Source: Sphagnum compactum
Taxonomy: Eukaryota > Bryophyta > Sphagnopsida > Sphagnales
Direction: 5' to 3'
Assembly: GCA_965153455.1 (NCBI GenBank)
Contig: OZ234499.1
Location: 248,001-312,000, forward strand
DNA: 64,000 nt
In this document: positions 36,400-49,693 of the stretch, one piece after another
Layout of the letters: each line of letters begins with the position of its first letter
Position numbering within the stretch: position 1 is the first letter of the stretch
Notes under the pieces: generated by a model
The model's database searches: none
What the model saw: the letters and a program-made list of their open reading frames with translations, nothing else
What the model was told of the DNA's origin: nothing
Translations under genes and position numbers: made by a program

Positions 36400-39300
36400 C
36401 AAGCGCAACACCATTTCAAATGCAACCATTGCATCCATTATAGTAAAATTAGATCTAATAAAAACATAGAATTCAATAACAACATTATCTTACAATTATT
36501 TCCCCATTAAAAAATGTTAGGCTTGCTTAGAGAGCAAGGGGTAAGTAACAAGACTTATTGGGCTTATCAGAAGAAATAACGTCTTGTGCAAATGGCAATG
36601 ATGGAACAAATTAAAAATCTCTAACATTTAAAACTTGTACTATATGTTGAACTTGTTAGAAACTAATACATATTGAACTAGTCTTGGGTAATATATGAGT
36701 AATTGGGTATGAATAGTGAGAACTTGAACAATAAATATTGGAGGCAAGAGAAAAATAACAATGTTAAGGAAACTAGTATAATCAAAGTAATTCATTTTGA
36801 ACAATTGATTTTTAACAAAATAAAAAATATAGGCAAGTAAGAAGACCTATTGGTTCCAAAAAAAAAAGTAATTTCTTGTGCTAGTGGTAATGAGGAAATA
36901 GACTCAAAATCTCCAACATTCTTAACTTTTGCATCCCCCTTGTCAAAAACTACTACCAATTGAACCATTTTATTGTGTACCTCAAAGGAGACCACTAAAC
37001 ACATTCATTTATCATATGATATGTTTGGTACTAAATTCAATAAAAACTAGCCAAAAAAAATTATGTTCAAACACTTCTCTAGCATGTGACAAATTGCCCA
37101 TTTATGTGCCTTGCTAGTAGCATAAGGGGACTACCTCCTCTTTCTTGGTAACACATAAAATCATTAGGTATAGAAATTTGGATTTATCTATTTATAGAGT
37201 TCATCCTAAATCATAGTACAAAGTACATATTTCCCATAAAACTTTGATACCATAACCTAATCAATGTAAAAAATTACCCCAATGTGACTTTAATGAACTC
37301 CAATAACAAAATGACGTTTAGTTACTTGAGGTTGTAGCTTTTCACTATGATATAAAAACCTCGAACACCTAGATCTTGTATCCAATATAAATCTTGATTG
37401 TAGATAAGAATAGAAAGGCTATCACAAATGCAAACATTAAATTGACAGGCGAATTATATATCATGAATAATAAGGTTAATATAAAAATTAAAAAATTGAT
37501 AGAAAACATGTTAGTTATGCAAAAGTCTCCACATATACAACAAATTTAGTTTAATGAAATCAAAAAAAGTTAACAACATGAATGGTTATTAAAACATTAT
37601 AGAAGAAACCTTGGTAGAGGAATTCTTTGATGAAGTACATTTCAAATTTGAGAATTGAAAGCTTACTAACATGACAACCTTAAACCATCGACTAGAAAAT
37701 CATCAATCGTTGTGAAATACTCAAAGGAAAGACACTAAGTTGCACATTATTGTGAGGAACATTGAAATGTTAAAAAAGACATTTCTTTTGTTGTAGGTGG
37801 ATGCTACAAAAATCAACTAGTCTCAGACCACACTCTTGAGCTTTGGTTTTTAATGCAAATGGTCGTACTTTCTCTTTTCTCGAATTTCTAGTGATCTCCA
37901 ATGCATTTAGCATTTAAGAACAACATCATTAACATTATGTTCACCAAACCCAAAGTGTATTCTCACCCACCTATATCGTCATTTTCCTTTATTATGACAT
38001 GTGGGTGAAGGCAATCAAAATTGTTGTCACATTATACTATTTTTCATGGGTCCCATGTTTGAATTTCAACCATGTCATTATACGAAGGATTTTCACACCA
38101 TTTTGGAATATTATGATAGGTTAAAACCAAAAAAAACCAAATGCCAAAAAAACTACACATTTTTATTTCATATGATGTGATGTTAGAATATATTTGGGCA
38201 AAAAAAAACGTCACAACGTATTAAAAAATGCAACTATAATCAAGAAGTGATTGAAATGATTTTTAATCTTGATGAAACTTGTGATATCTATTAAACATTG
38301 TGATTCCATATGATTGGAATAAATTTGTGAGCCATGTGAAGAGTTTGATAATTATCATATCAAAAACGGATTTTTTTTTGGCAATGACCATAAGTATGTG
38401 GTAAACTAAAATTTTGACAAACAATCACTTTCAAATAGAAAATTTTTAAAAAATGAAGTGGGTCATTTTTTAAAATTGCATTTCAAATGTTTTTTGGTTG
38501 ATTAAGTCAAACCCAAACCTAGTGTAATATAAAAAAATAAACGTGTTCTATTATACTACATATACCATAAATATATCCATTATGATTTTATTTAATTAAT
38601 ATTATTCATTATTTATTTCAAATAATATGAGATAACATTAAAGTTGCGAAAATCAAAATATAAATTTTAAATGCCAAAAGTGAAACCCAAAATTAAATGA
38701 AAACACATTTTGAAGGTGTGCACTTTATGCACATGTCATGAAACTACCCAAGTTGGCCCCCTTGTAGTGTGTTTTCACCCATGTTTACATGAACATTTTA
38801 GTTGGACATAATTTCATCCTACACATCCCCATTCATACATTTGACAATTTAGATTATAACAACCCCGTACACTACCTTTGAAATTTGAAAATTATTTCTC
38901 TTCAAACTTTTAATTTCAAGTTAAAAAATTACCATGGTCATGAAACATGTACATAATCTTCTTGAGACTCGTAAAAACAAATTGCATAACTCTTCAAAAG
39001 AATTTTCAAAACTTTGCACAATTTATTTTTTTATCCAAAGCCTGTACACGAATGCACAAATGCAAAGCACTCACAAAATGTATGTAGAGTTGTCTTTCAA
39101 CACATTTAACAACGTGCCCAAACCAACTATAGAGGTGCAAGCTCTTGTGTCCACTATCTTGCAATTGCAAAAAAATAGTTGTGTAGTACATTGAATTGCT
39201 ATAGCTTTTTGATAGTCATATAGGACATGACATCCATGACTCCATGACTAGGGAGAGGACATAGTTCCAAAATGTTCTAGTCATTGATGCCTCCATTTGG

Positions 39301-41440
39301 TGTAATGTAATAAGATTAAAATTTTAGATTTTATTTTGAAAGTTCAAATTGAAAATTTAGTTGTTGCACAAATTTTTGTGATAAAACAAACAAGGGATTT
39401 AAGGATTTATTGGCTACAAGAAATTGTGGAAAAAGACACTACAATTTAGGGTGAATTAACTTGTTTGGATGTTTCTTTTGAAATTCTTTGAAAGGTTGAA
39501 CATTTTGTACTATCTTAATGTTTGTTGGTTGAAATAAAGTTATGGGGAGAATGATTGTGACTATGCGGCCTCAATAGAGTTAGAATGCATGTGTTGTGAA
39601 GATTTTGTGGTTTATTGATGTGCATTAATTGAAAGGAAATATTTCCATAGAAAATCAAAAGATTGATGGTTGTTATGAATCAATTTAACTTTCTTATTAT
39701 TTTTGAGCACAAACCAAACCAATAATAAGAAACATCCATGGTCATAGCCTTTTTGTTATCACTCTTAAAGTTATTTTAAAAGGTTAGAAAGAAGGGAACC
39801 TTGTGAATGTTAATCATGGATGAACTAAATCTTGGAGACAATTTATTCAATTGGGACGCATGAAATTTGTTATGTGTGTTGCACAATGCACACTAAACAT
39901 GAATGTAGTTCGTGTGTTTATCTACCAGTACATAACCTTAATCTTGCTACCTTGGAACATTGCTTATCACACCATCTATTCCAAAGCATATAAACTTTGA
40001 AACTAAATCTAATCATTTTGAAAGATTGTAGAAACCAAGCAAAAAATTCACAATTATTTTTAAAATTGATAGTGTTCAAACCTTCTAGAATGTCCTTTAA
40101 AATAAAAAGAATATGGATTCATTTCCAATTTTTACAATGTATGTGCATGCACACTCTTATCCAAGTTTAATAGTTGATGACCTTCACTTCATTACAAAAA
40201 ATAAAAATGATTTTTTTTTTACATTGCTAGTTGAGTGCATCGCATAAACAAATCATGTTTATCAATGCCAATGTTCTTGCCACTAGTGTCAATTCAATCA
40301 TTATGTGAATTGTGAAACAATTCAAGGCCGAGGGTTTGTATGTAATTCTTTCATCCCTTCATAATATGTCATTTGTTGCACATGTTTCAAAAAATGAAAA
40401 ATGGTGGCAAAATACACACAAATTTCTTCTTATGCTTAATATGCACACCATTAATAATTTGTTGGGCAACAAAACCTTGCCAATGCAAACTATTAAACTC
40501 CTCCAATGACTAATCACACTATTAAATATAATATTAAAGCCACTTCAAACTTAGGAACTAGAAAATTTCTTTAAAAAAACCTAGTTAATTATAACAAAAT
40601 TTGGATGTCACCTATGTCATGTACCAATGATTACTTAGCATTATTGCTTTAGCCCAAGGAGGCTTTGCATCATGTGGGCTCAATTTGCATGGTAGGGTGG
40701 ACAAATTTTGGTGGCAATTTTGGGGATGTGGGTGTGATTGCAATTGTTATATTTTAATATGTATGTTTTAATTAGTTTTGTCAACAAGGACTCATTTTAT
40801 GGTTATAGACTTGAATAGATGTACATACTCCAATTATTTGTTACGTATAATTCATAACATCACAAGATCTATGAACTTTTGAAGAGGCAATTACAAGTTG
40901 TCGTGCTAATAACAATTAAATTAATGGACTTTATATAGGTTTTAAGGTGTATCTTGAACTTGTTAGGAATTTGGTTTTAATTGGACAATATATTAACTAA
41001 ATATTATTGAACTTGGTTTTTTACATGATATATCAAATGAAGTTGTTGAATTATGGACCTTTTTGTTTGCAAAAAACAATAATAAAATTTTGAAGTTCAT
41101 ATGATATCAATGTATATGTAAATATTTGTCTCTATGTGTATCTACTAATAAATGGAAAGAAAATTGTTTAAAATTTATGGATTGTTGTTACATAACTACT
41201 TAGTCACCCAAAAATTCAGATTTGCAAGTTGAGATGATATCAATGAATAATGTCCAAACTCCAAAACAAAAACAACAAAGCTTGTGTTTGAGGCCTGAAT
41301 TTTCTCTTTGCAACAATTCTCATTGCACCTATTACAACATGTTATTTGATGTTTTTGTTCATGATGGTTTGCAATTTAATATTTTTTCCTATGTTGTGCT
41401 AGCACATGGTGTTGAGAGGTGGTGCTCTCCTTGTTGAATA
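36400..41440. other. Gene-free AT-rich spacer
   Basis: No supported gene. At 38766-38772 the word CTTGTAGTG preceded by CCCCC gives CACTACAAGGGGG on the minus strand, similar to a CACTA terminus, but it has no subterminal repeats or partner. The remaining sequence is featureless to the eye. Confidence 0.45.
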
Positions 41441-42340
41441 AGCTTGTGTTACTATTTGGTGATGTTTTATGTTCTCCTCTCCATTGTTCATATGTTGTTC
41501 AATTGTGCTTTGTGGCCTCCCTTCCCCTATTTGTTTGTTACCTAGTGGCACCCTATGCTTAACTCTAGTCACTATGGCATATTATTTCATGGGTTTTTTT
41601 TCTTCCCTCCTTTATTTGACTATTGCCCAATGATTTTGTGCATTCTATCATCCAACATCCAATGTGGTTTATTTTTGGTGACTCTTTCTCTTTCTTCCCC
41701 TATTTGTATTGCTACTCAGTGGTGCTCCTTTTGCTCATGTTGCAACTTGACACTGTCTTTCCCCTCCCTTGTTTTTCACAATGCTCCATGCCTTCATGCT
41801 ATTATTCAGTGGCATTCTTCCATTCTATTGTTCATGTTCTTTTCATGCTTAGTGGGGATTTCATTTTTCATATTTTTTTTAATGGCATTCTATGACTTCC
41901 CCTCCCTTGTTTGCCTACTACTTGGTGGTATTATATGCTCCTATGCTTGTTGTTCATGTTGTTTAATGGTGCATTCCCCTCCTTTACTTGTGCTTCTACT
42001 TGTGGCGTTGTTCATGATGTTGTTGCTCATTGTGTGCTTTAAATAGCTTGCTACTATTTGGTAATTTGTGTTTTTTTCCGTAATGCTTTATTTTTAATAC
42101 TTCCCCTTTCCACCTTGTTTTATGCAAATTGTTGTTACATCTTGTGATACACGTACATACCAACCCTAGTCATGTGTATTATTGTTCAATATTTTATATT
42201 TTTTGCCTATGGTGTGCCATTATTTGGTGTTTTCATTTGTTGTGTTATTTGAACTTCCCTTTGCATTGTTTATTTAAGTTGTTGTTACATCTTGTGAGGT
42301 TGCACTTTGTGTTGTTGTCAACTTTAAATCAATTGTGCAT
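41440..42340 (+). repeat. Degenerate CT-rich tandem repeat
   Basis: Loose repetitions of a block such as TCCCCTATTTGTTTGTTACC, then TAGTGGCAC, then TATGCT and TGTTCATGTTGTT, spaced about 45-100 bp. It gives long Cys/Phe/Leu-rich frames on the plus strand (41555-42046, 41623-41895) that are artefacts of the repeat. Confidence 0.55.
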
Positions 42341-45300
42341 TTCAAATATGTAATCTTTTCCTTTCCTTTTTTGTTTCCTTATTTGAGTGAATTTTTTTTG
42401 GTTTTTTTGTTTGATCATGATTTTTTTATATTAACATATATGGTCTTTATTTCTTTGGATGCTTTTGTTGTTGTGTTTTGTTATTTTGTGTAGGACTAGA
42501 TTCTGTGCATACTTGCATGCATTGAACTAATAACTTACATTTGCATTGCAATTAAAAAATTAAATTTATTAATACGAAATTCAAATTCTGGAAATTATAT
42601 CTTGAAGAACCAATTGCATAAAATTCATTAATATGGAAAAAAAATTTGTGAAAAATTTGCCTCTTTAAATTAAAAAAATTTAAAACTTTTAATAGGTATA
42701 TACAAATTGGGGAAAAAAATGCAAGTTCTTTGTTTTTTTCTTAAATAATTGGGGCAAATGGTTTCTAAAGAAAATATGTAATTATTCCCCAACAGTAGTA
42801 ATTTTTGATATCAACTTTGTTTATCCAAGATGTTTTGTCCTAAATTTTACTCTTTTAACATTGATAAACTAGATATGGAAAGGTAAATGAAAATTTTCAT
42901 TTCCCAATATGTGTGTAAGGAGAGGGAGAAAATATGCATGCCTCCCACAAAAAGACAAATAACATGGTTTTAAAAACTCTATATTGATCCCAAGATTTGC
43001 AAAGCATTATATTGCAAAAACATCTTAAGGATTCATTAGGACCTAATAATTCACTTGCTCCAATTGGAAATTTTGGTGGAAATAAAATGATTCCTTTTGT
43101 CATTTTACATACTTGGTTATGTTTATTTGCACGATTGCATCGACTACAAAAGTTGCATGCTATACTTGTTGTGATAGAGCCTTGGGTGGAGTCCTCATGG
43201 CTTTAAATAATTGGATATGCAAACAACCTTAAATCCTAATATCAACATTTGCATGACATAGAGAGGCTTGAATTGCATTAGGGACATTATATAGTTTCAA
43301 AATACATATCCCATTCAAATCCAAGCTAACATTGCAACATGAATTTCATTAGTAATTTTCCTATTGCATTACAAATTTCTACATTTTTTTTGCAATTATT
43401 GCATTATTAAGTACATCCCATGCTATAGTTTCAATGTAGATTTCATCTTGCAAGTTTAGCTAGTAATTGTGTTTATGTGTATGTGTGTATGGATGGATGC
43501 AATGCAAATTTTCATGTCATACATTTAGGCTCTAAGCTCTCTAATAGCAATGGGCAAGAATCACATTCAAAATTCCTTAAACAAACTTTCCCTATTACAA
43601 GTGCCTAAATTTTTTAGGAGATGTGTGAAATATTTAGGAATTTAGGGAAATGGTGACTAAAGACTTCAAGGCTTGAAGTAGTGAAAGCCCCATTTCCAAA
43701 ATCCATTTAATAGAGTTTCCGAGGTTTAGGGTTTGTAGTTAACTATTATTCATGTAAGGCACAAGTAATGATGTTAAGGAAATCAAGTAAAAACCTCATT
43801 AGATGATGAGAATGTTGGCTTTATTGCATGGCTAAACACACAAATGTTGTTCTAGAAGAAAAAGATAATAAATAAATTCAAAGAATAAATTGTGTTCATT
43901 GAACAAACAATCAGAATTAAAGAAACAAACAGTTATCATTATTAAAAAGAAAGAACTAAAATAATAATTCTAAAATTAAGTATATATATATTGGAGTACA
44001 ATATAAGAACAATGAAGTCCAATTGATTATCTACAGGAAAAAATAATTTTAAAAATGAGGAAACTGGGAGTACAAAAGAAAAGAAAAGAAAAGAAAAATA
44101 ATAATAACAACAAAAGAGGAAAATAGAAATAAGAAATTAAAAAATAATAATTATATCCATTAGATTTTACTGTATAAATAAGAAAGAACAAATTTCATTA
44201 ATTTGTTGTCCTCATATATATATCTATATTGCTACAGATATTAATTGCTATTTTACTATTTACCATGCCAGCCCTTTCACACGTGTGGAAAGAAGCAGCA
44301 ATGAACTTGCAACATTCTTCATTTGGGTGTCTTCATTTCACCCACAGTAACTGCAATTTACCACTCTTACTCTGTAACTGCCGTATGAGTGGGACCATTA
44401 TTCCTTCATAATTATTATAACCCTTTCGAAGGGCACAAATTTAAAAAATAAAATAAAATAAAAATAGTAACATCAAACATTAGGGGTTATTTTATTGTTT
44501 TAGTTGTTCACAATGAATAATTAAGAAAATAAAATAAAAGTTTCTGAATAAAATAATAAAATAATAATTTTCACTTTCACCCACTTTTGGGGAGCATGTT
44601 TGAAACTAGGGTCTTATATTTATGATTTACATTTTAAAAAAATAAATGGGCAAGGGGTATGAAAAGCCCATAATATGGCATTTCAAATTTTTCATGTCGA
44701 GTAGTTGGGGTATTGAAATGAAGCTTAATTTGTGATGGAGATACATGGTTACCATACTTAATCATCCTTAATCAGCTTAATCATCATAGGTTCATTGGTT
44801 AGCATTAAAACTTAAGTCTCTCTTAGTTACTTGAAACAAACTCCAAATGATATTTTAACAAAGGAAAAAAGGATGAAAAATTCCCAACAAAATTGGGTAT
44901 TGGGTGTGTGCTTTGTCTTTGATGTGGCCAAAAAAGAAATCAAAAAAGAAAATAAAAATTGGAGTTAGACTGAAGAACCTTGGACAACCCACATTTGCCT
45001 TAATATCTATATTATACAACTTTTAAACAAAAGAGAAAGAAAACGATCCAACAAAAAAGAACGAAACCTATATGTTCAATGTATTGGGAACAACGTGCAT
45101 TTTTTTCATAGTGGGAAATGACATGAAATTGTATCTATTGGACTTCACAAGTATGGTGGAATCAGCCTTTTTTTTTATTGACAATATATTGTCAAAATGA
45201 GAACTAAAAAATGAAAACCTGAAAAAAGTGATTTTTGGAGATTTTCAATTGTTAGAAGTGAGGGGAAAAAAAGGGGTGAAAATTGTCAGATTCATATATG

Positions 45301-45440
45301 TGGTTTTCATTGTGTAGCTAAACATATAGAATGATGATTAAATATTTGTACTTTATTTCTGGGTTATAGCCAAATTTGGCTAAATCTTCTTAGGGATGGT
45401 TGCAACTTTTTCTCTATCTTCCGATGAATGATTGCCACTT
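42341..45440. other. Gene-free AT-rich spacer
   Basis: Two overlapping opposite-strand frames at 42897-43206 show no known domain. AAAAGAAAAG-type and TATA-type simple sequence occurs around 43980-44230. Nothing else is supportable. Confidence 0.45.
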
Positions 45441-45984
45441 TAGCTACAAATAGAAATTCCCGCAAAAAAAAAGAGGAAAATTACAGGAGGTCTGTGGGAG
45501 CAGGCCTTCTGCAGTGTAAAGCACGAGAAGGGATTTGATTCAAATGAAGGAAGGAGTACAAGTGATCAGTGAAAAGGTCGGTTGAAGATGAATGAATCTT
45601 CCATGCCCTTAGGATGTGCTTTCAAATACAAAAGAAGAAAACCTTAAGAGTGCTTTACTAGTCTTCTGAAAGAGAACAAAAAGAAGAAGAAGAAGAAAAC
45701 AAAAACAACAAGAAGGTTTTGATTCTCCCCAAAAGAGAAGAAAAGAGAAGAAAACATAAACAAAGTTGTGGTTCTCCCCAATACGGAGCTCAAGAAGAAG
45801 AAGGAAAAGACAACAACGACAAAAACAAGCAAGTGCTGCATGCATACTCCAATGGCCATGGATTTTGTTGTCAAATTACAAATTGGGAAGTTTAAATATT
45901 CTACGATGGAGAGATACACGTATAGAGATAAACAAACTCAATCTCTCATAACTAAGAAATTAAGTGGGGACCACAATGGAGGTC

Positions 45985-46121
45985 TTGATCGATGATGATG
46001 ACGATCATCATCATCATCATCATCATCATCATGTGTTGGAGCTTGGTTTGGAAATTTAGTGTTGGTGAAAATGATGATGATTGATGTGAGACAACTTGAT
46101 GAGAGAGAGAGAGAGAGAGAA
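45985..46121. repeat. ATC/GAT and GA microsatellites
   Basis: GATGATGATGACGATCATC followed by (ATC)n at 45985-46032 forms a local palindrome, and (GA)n lies at 46100-46121. The surrounding 45440-46240 is slightly gene-like in composition, with GAAGAA-rich runs, but no gene could be built. Confidence 0.75.
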
Positions 46122-46740
46122 GTATGTGTTATGCTCCTTCTCTAACTCACTACTTTGTACAATGATGTATCTGTTTCACCTCATCTCTCCTTCAAACTAT
46201 AGGCATACATGGAATGCACATGCCTCTTGTTTGTTTGATGGCTGGCTTCTTGTTGTAAAGGTCCGATTATAGTCCGATTTATTTCTTCTTCTTTTTTTAT
46301 TTTTTAAAAAAAATCGCTGGGTAGGTTTCAAAGGTTATCAATATCAAAAGAAATTGGGTGCCAGGTTTATCAAACCAAAATTTGGGTAATATTTCAAATA
46401 ACTGGTTGAGAACCACTGGTTATATATATATATAGAAAAAATTTCAATACCTTACGGTTATCAATTTAAAAGTAGTTATAAAAACAATTATAACTGGCTG
46501 GTTGGTTATTAAGCCGGTTGGCTCGATAACAACCGGGCCAAGACGCAATAACCGGCTCACACCGGTGCATACCAGTGTTGGTCTGATATATCAGGTTGAA
46601 CCGGGTATGAACCAGGATATGTTCCCTGGTAGGTCAAACCCTTACTCACCCAATCCATATCCGAGTTGTGCTGTTTTATTAATTTCCTAATTTATTAATT
46701 TAAAAAACCCGTGGGAAAGGGTCTGGTATATGGACCCTTG

Positions 46741-47030
46741 ACCGACAGTTCTCAAAATACCAAATAGTCCATTGTAACCCTCCATTGACGGTTCTCAAAA
46801 ATCAAAGGATCGGTCAAAGGACCTCCCGTAAACCACCGGTTCCAAACATCAAAAGAACCGGTCAAAGAACCTGACCAGAGCTGACGGTTCTCAAAAATCA
46901 AAGAACCGGTCAAACAACCCACCGTAAACCACCGGTCCCAAAAATCCAAGGAATCAGTCAAAGAACAGAACCCGAGCTGACGGTTCTCAAAAATGAAAGA
47001 ACCGGTCAAACAACCTACTAACCTAGAACC
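46741..47030. repeat. 96-bp tandem repeat, about 2.5 copies
   Basis: TGACGGTTCTCAAAAAT begins at 46786, 46882 and 46978, exactly 96 bp apart. Each copy also holds AAAGAACCGGTCAAA and CCGTAAACCACCGGT. A weaker partial copy precedes at 46741. The flanking 46490-46640 is rich in ACCGG/CCGGT words. Confidence 0.85.
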
Positions 47031-47232
47031 GCCCGCTCTTGAGCAACACCCCCTACATACCTGCTGATTTGGTAGGGTTTCGAGGAAATCGTTAAATGGC
47101 AGAATCGATCGTCACTGTCCCATTCCGATATTCCGATATTCCGATATTCATTTTTTAAAAACTTCCTTCTTCAATTCCCAAATTTTTGGTCAATTTTGTG
47201 ACGCTTCTCAAGTGATGATCATCTGTATAAGT

Positions 47233-47542
47233 GTATTTAGCCAAATTTGGCGATATTCAAAATATGAAAGAAAAAAATAAATCTTTAACACCCTTTCATA
47301 TGGCAGGCAATTGTGACAATGTTTTTCACGATTCTTTTATTAAAATTTTCCTCATTTTAGGCAAACGAAATTTCAAGAAAGGAAATTTGTGTGAGAATAT
47401 TCCTTTTGCCCGAAATACTTTGCCCATTTTGGGCAATGGCCGAAAATTCACTACGAAACAAAAAATCACCAGACCATATGGCAATGAATTGATTAACACA
47501 GAACTTAACCAACAGTTTGTATTCCAATTTACTAAACCCTAA
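47233..47542 (+). other. Unidentified 103-codon open frame ending in telomere-like repeats
   Basis: The only longish frame in this stretch. It has no recognisable domain and its last codons run into CCCTAAA words, so it is probably chance. It is kept because composition alone does not explain it. Confidence 0.12.
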
Positions 47543-47580
47543 AACCCTAGAAACCCTAAACCCTAACCCTAAACCCTAGA
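47533..47580 (+). repeat. Interstitial telomere-type repeat (CCCTAAA words)
   Basis: Imperfect AAACCCTA units in a row (ACTAAACCCTAAAACCCTAG and following). Shorter clusters recur at about 49422-49441, 49740-49780, 50832-50876 and 51481-51512, so several lie within 4 kb. Confidence 0.8.
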
Positions 47581-48829
47581 TCCAGTTGTGCTTACAGAAA
47601 AGTTTAAATTCCCAGCCATGTTAAAGTAAACCTTTCAATTGAGGATAACTTGACCACCAGGCCAAATACCATAAGCTTTTTACCTCTAGTCTTTTGAGAA
47701 AACGTAGTTCAGAATTCCGAACAATAGTCTTGCTTCCCAGAAGGAATTTGAATGACAAGTTAGTTGAATTTCCCCGATGGGGTAAAAGTTAACCTTCAAC
47801 TACATATTAGGAGGTTTTTAAAAAAAATTGAATATTGATATAATTTATAATTTTTAGGTCTAGGTTTGAGTTTTTGGGTTTGGGTTTGGATTTTTTGGGT
47901 GGAAAACGAAGTGAGGAATTTCTAATTTCTATGTTGAATCCCAAATGCTTCAATACTAACAAAGAGTCTTCACATAAACGTGTAATAATGAAGGCCCACA
48001 AAGGAAAGAAGTTTTTAGGGGAATATTTCAAATAAATGTAAAATATTTTTTCTCTCTATATTTCTTACATGTTTGTTAGTACGGCGTTTGCAATGAGGGA
48101 GTGATGAGCTCCTCTTTGAAACTGTGAACTTACTTACTCCTCTGTAGCTGACTACAATTTGTTTATTTATTTATTTATTGTCACCTTTCACTCAATTCTC
48201 TTGATACGGATCTGAAGCTTCAGACAAAGAAATCGATAACAAATGGTAGCAGGTCACCTTTGTTTGGGTCGATACAATTGGACCCCAAACTGGAAAAATT
48301 GCAGTGTCGTAGGGATTGATTGATTTCAAGTATGAAATCCTGGACACAGAGATTTTTTTTAAAAAAATAAAAATATATATTTATTGTTTATTATTTAATT
48401 TTTTTAAATAAATAAATATAATAAATAAAATAATGGAAATGGGTTTATGATTTTTGTTTCAAAAATGAAATGAAATGAATTTTTTTGCAGCACTCCTATG
48501 ACTCAAGAAAGTAAGTAAGTTATGCCAAAAAATTCCTCAACAAAGCTTTACTGTTTTGTATAGGGATTTTGATAGGGGCTATTATATTAGTTAGTGTACA
48601 TTATGTTTGTCAGTCTTATCATAGAGAATGTCATGCCATCATCATATGAAGGGATTTTCATGACACAAGGATTTTGGGCTGGCTTTTATGTTCCATACTG
48701 CCTGGCATATTTTTCTCAATGTTATTGAATGTTTCCACAATTAACCTAAGCAATTATGAGATTTTATTTATTTATTTATTATTATTATTATTATTTTTTG
48801 CATACCCTATCAATCTTATAATTACAACG
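47581..48829. other. Spacer without recognisable gene
   Basis: AT-rich, with TTTATTTATTTA and AATAAATAAATA tracts near 48160 and 48370-48430. No gene or RNA was found. Confidence 0.45.
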
Positions 48830-49050
48830 GTGCATTCACACTTGATGTTAAGTCAGTGTTAAATAAAAATCTAGGTGGCATCCCAGGTGGCACACAATGT
48901 TAAATAGGTGATAGCTTAATGTTAGGCGAATGTTAGCTGAACAATTTTTTTATTTTTTTTACAGTAAGTAGGTTTAAGTCCTAAATGACTAGCATGATGT
49001 TAGGGAACTCAACTCAACACTAGAGTCCCTAACACCAAGTGTGAACACAG
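48830..49050. mobile_element. Putative MITE, about 220 bp, imperfect terminal inverted repeats
   Basis: The left TGCATTCACACTTGATGTTA and the reverse complement of the right end (CTGTGTTCACACTTGGTGTT) match over about 19 bases with few mismatches. The similarity continues loosely inwards (AGTCAGTGTT versus GACTCTAGTGTT). There is no coding content. The target-site duplication is unclear. Confidence 0.55.
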
Positions 49051-49285
49051 CTTTATTATAGTATTAAGGAGTGGCAATGTGGAATCATCATAACAAGGGG
49101 ATTCATGACATGGGGTTTTCGGCTGTTGATTTTCTTTTACATAACTGCCTGGAATTTATTTATTTATTTTGCCAATTTTATTGAAAAAATCTAATTCTTC
49201 TTTTGCCTTAAGATACTTTTTAATGTAAATGGCATGGCCACATTGTGACAAACCCCTTTGTTTATGCAAAAGAGTGGAGTACATA

Positions 49286-49312
49286 TTATATATATATATA
49301 TATATATATATG
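49286..49312. repeat. (TA)n microsatellite
   Basis: About 13 uninterrupted TA units. Confidence 0.9.
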
Positions 49313-49643
49313 TCCAGTCCAGCATTCATATCATCATCAAAAGACAGCAAATGTACTAATGAAAAGAAAGGGAGAGAGATATTATCACTTCAGTATCAGT
49401 CAGCTCTTGTACCACACTGGCTTAAACCCTAGACCCTAAACCCCCCCCCACTCTTTCTTTCACTTGTAGTTCCAATTTTTTTTCTCGTCTTCTTCTTTGT
49501 CTCAAGTTCGACATATTCCAAGTACTATTTCTATTGCAGATCGAGAATTTCAAAGATGTCCCACATACTCACATTTGCAGAGTAGTAGTGAAATAAGTCT
49601 CAAAGTGTCGGACCCATGTTGTACTCTTAAATAGTTCATCCAA

Positions 49644-49662
49644 TCTCCTCCTCCTCCTCCTC

Positions 49663-49693
<31 letters not shown>
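49644..49693. repeat. (CTC)n(CTA)n compound microsatellite
   Basis: About six CTC units run directly into about ten CTA units. Confidence 0.9.

Noticed and set aside
38764-38780. CACTACAAGGGGG on the minus strand as another CACTA end
   Set aside because: No subterminal words, no partner and no target duplication.
41555-42046. 163-codon Cys/Phe/Leu-rich frame resembling a multi-pass membrane protein
   Set aside because: Explained by the CT-rich degenerate repeat; no conserved motif.
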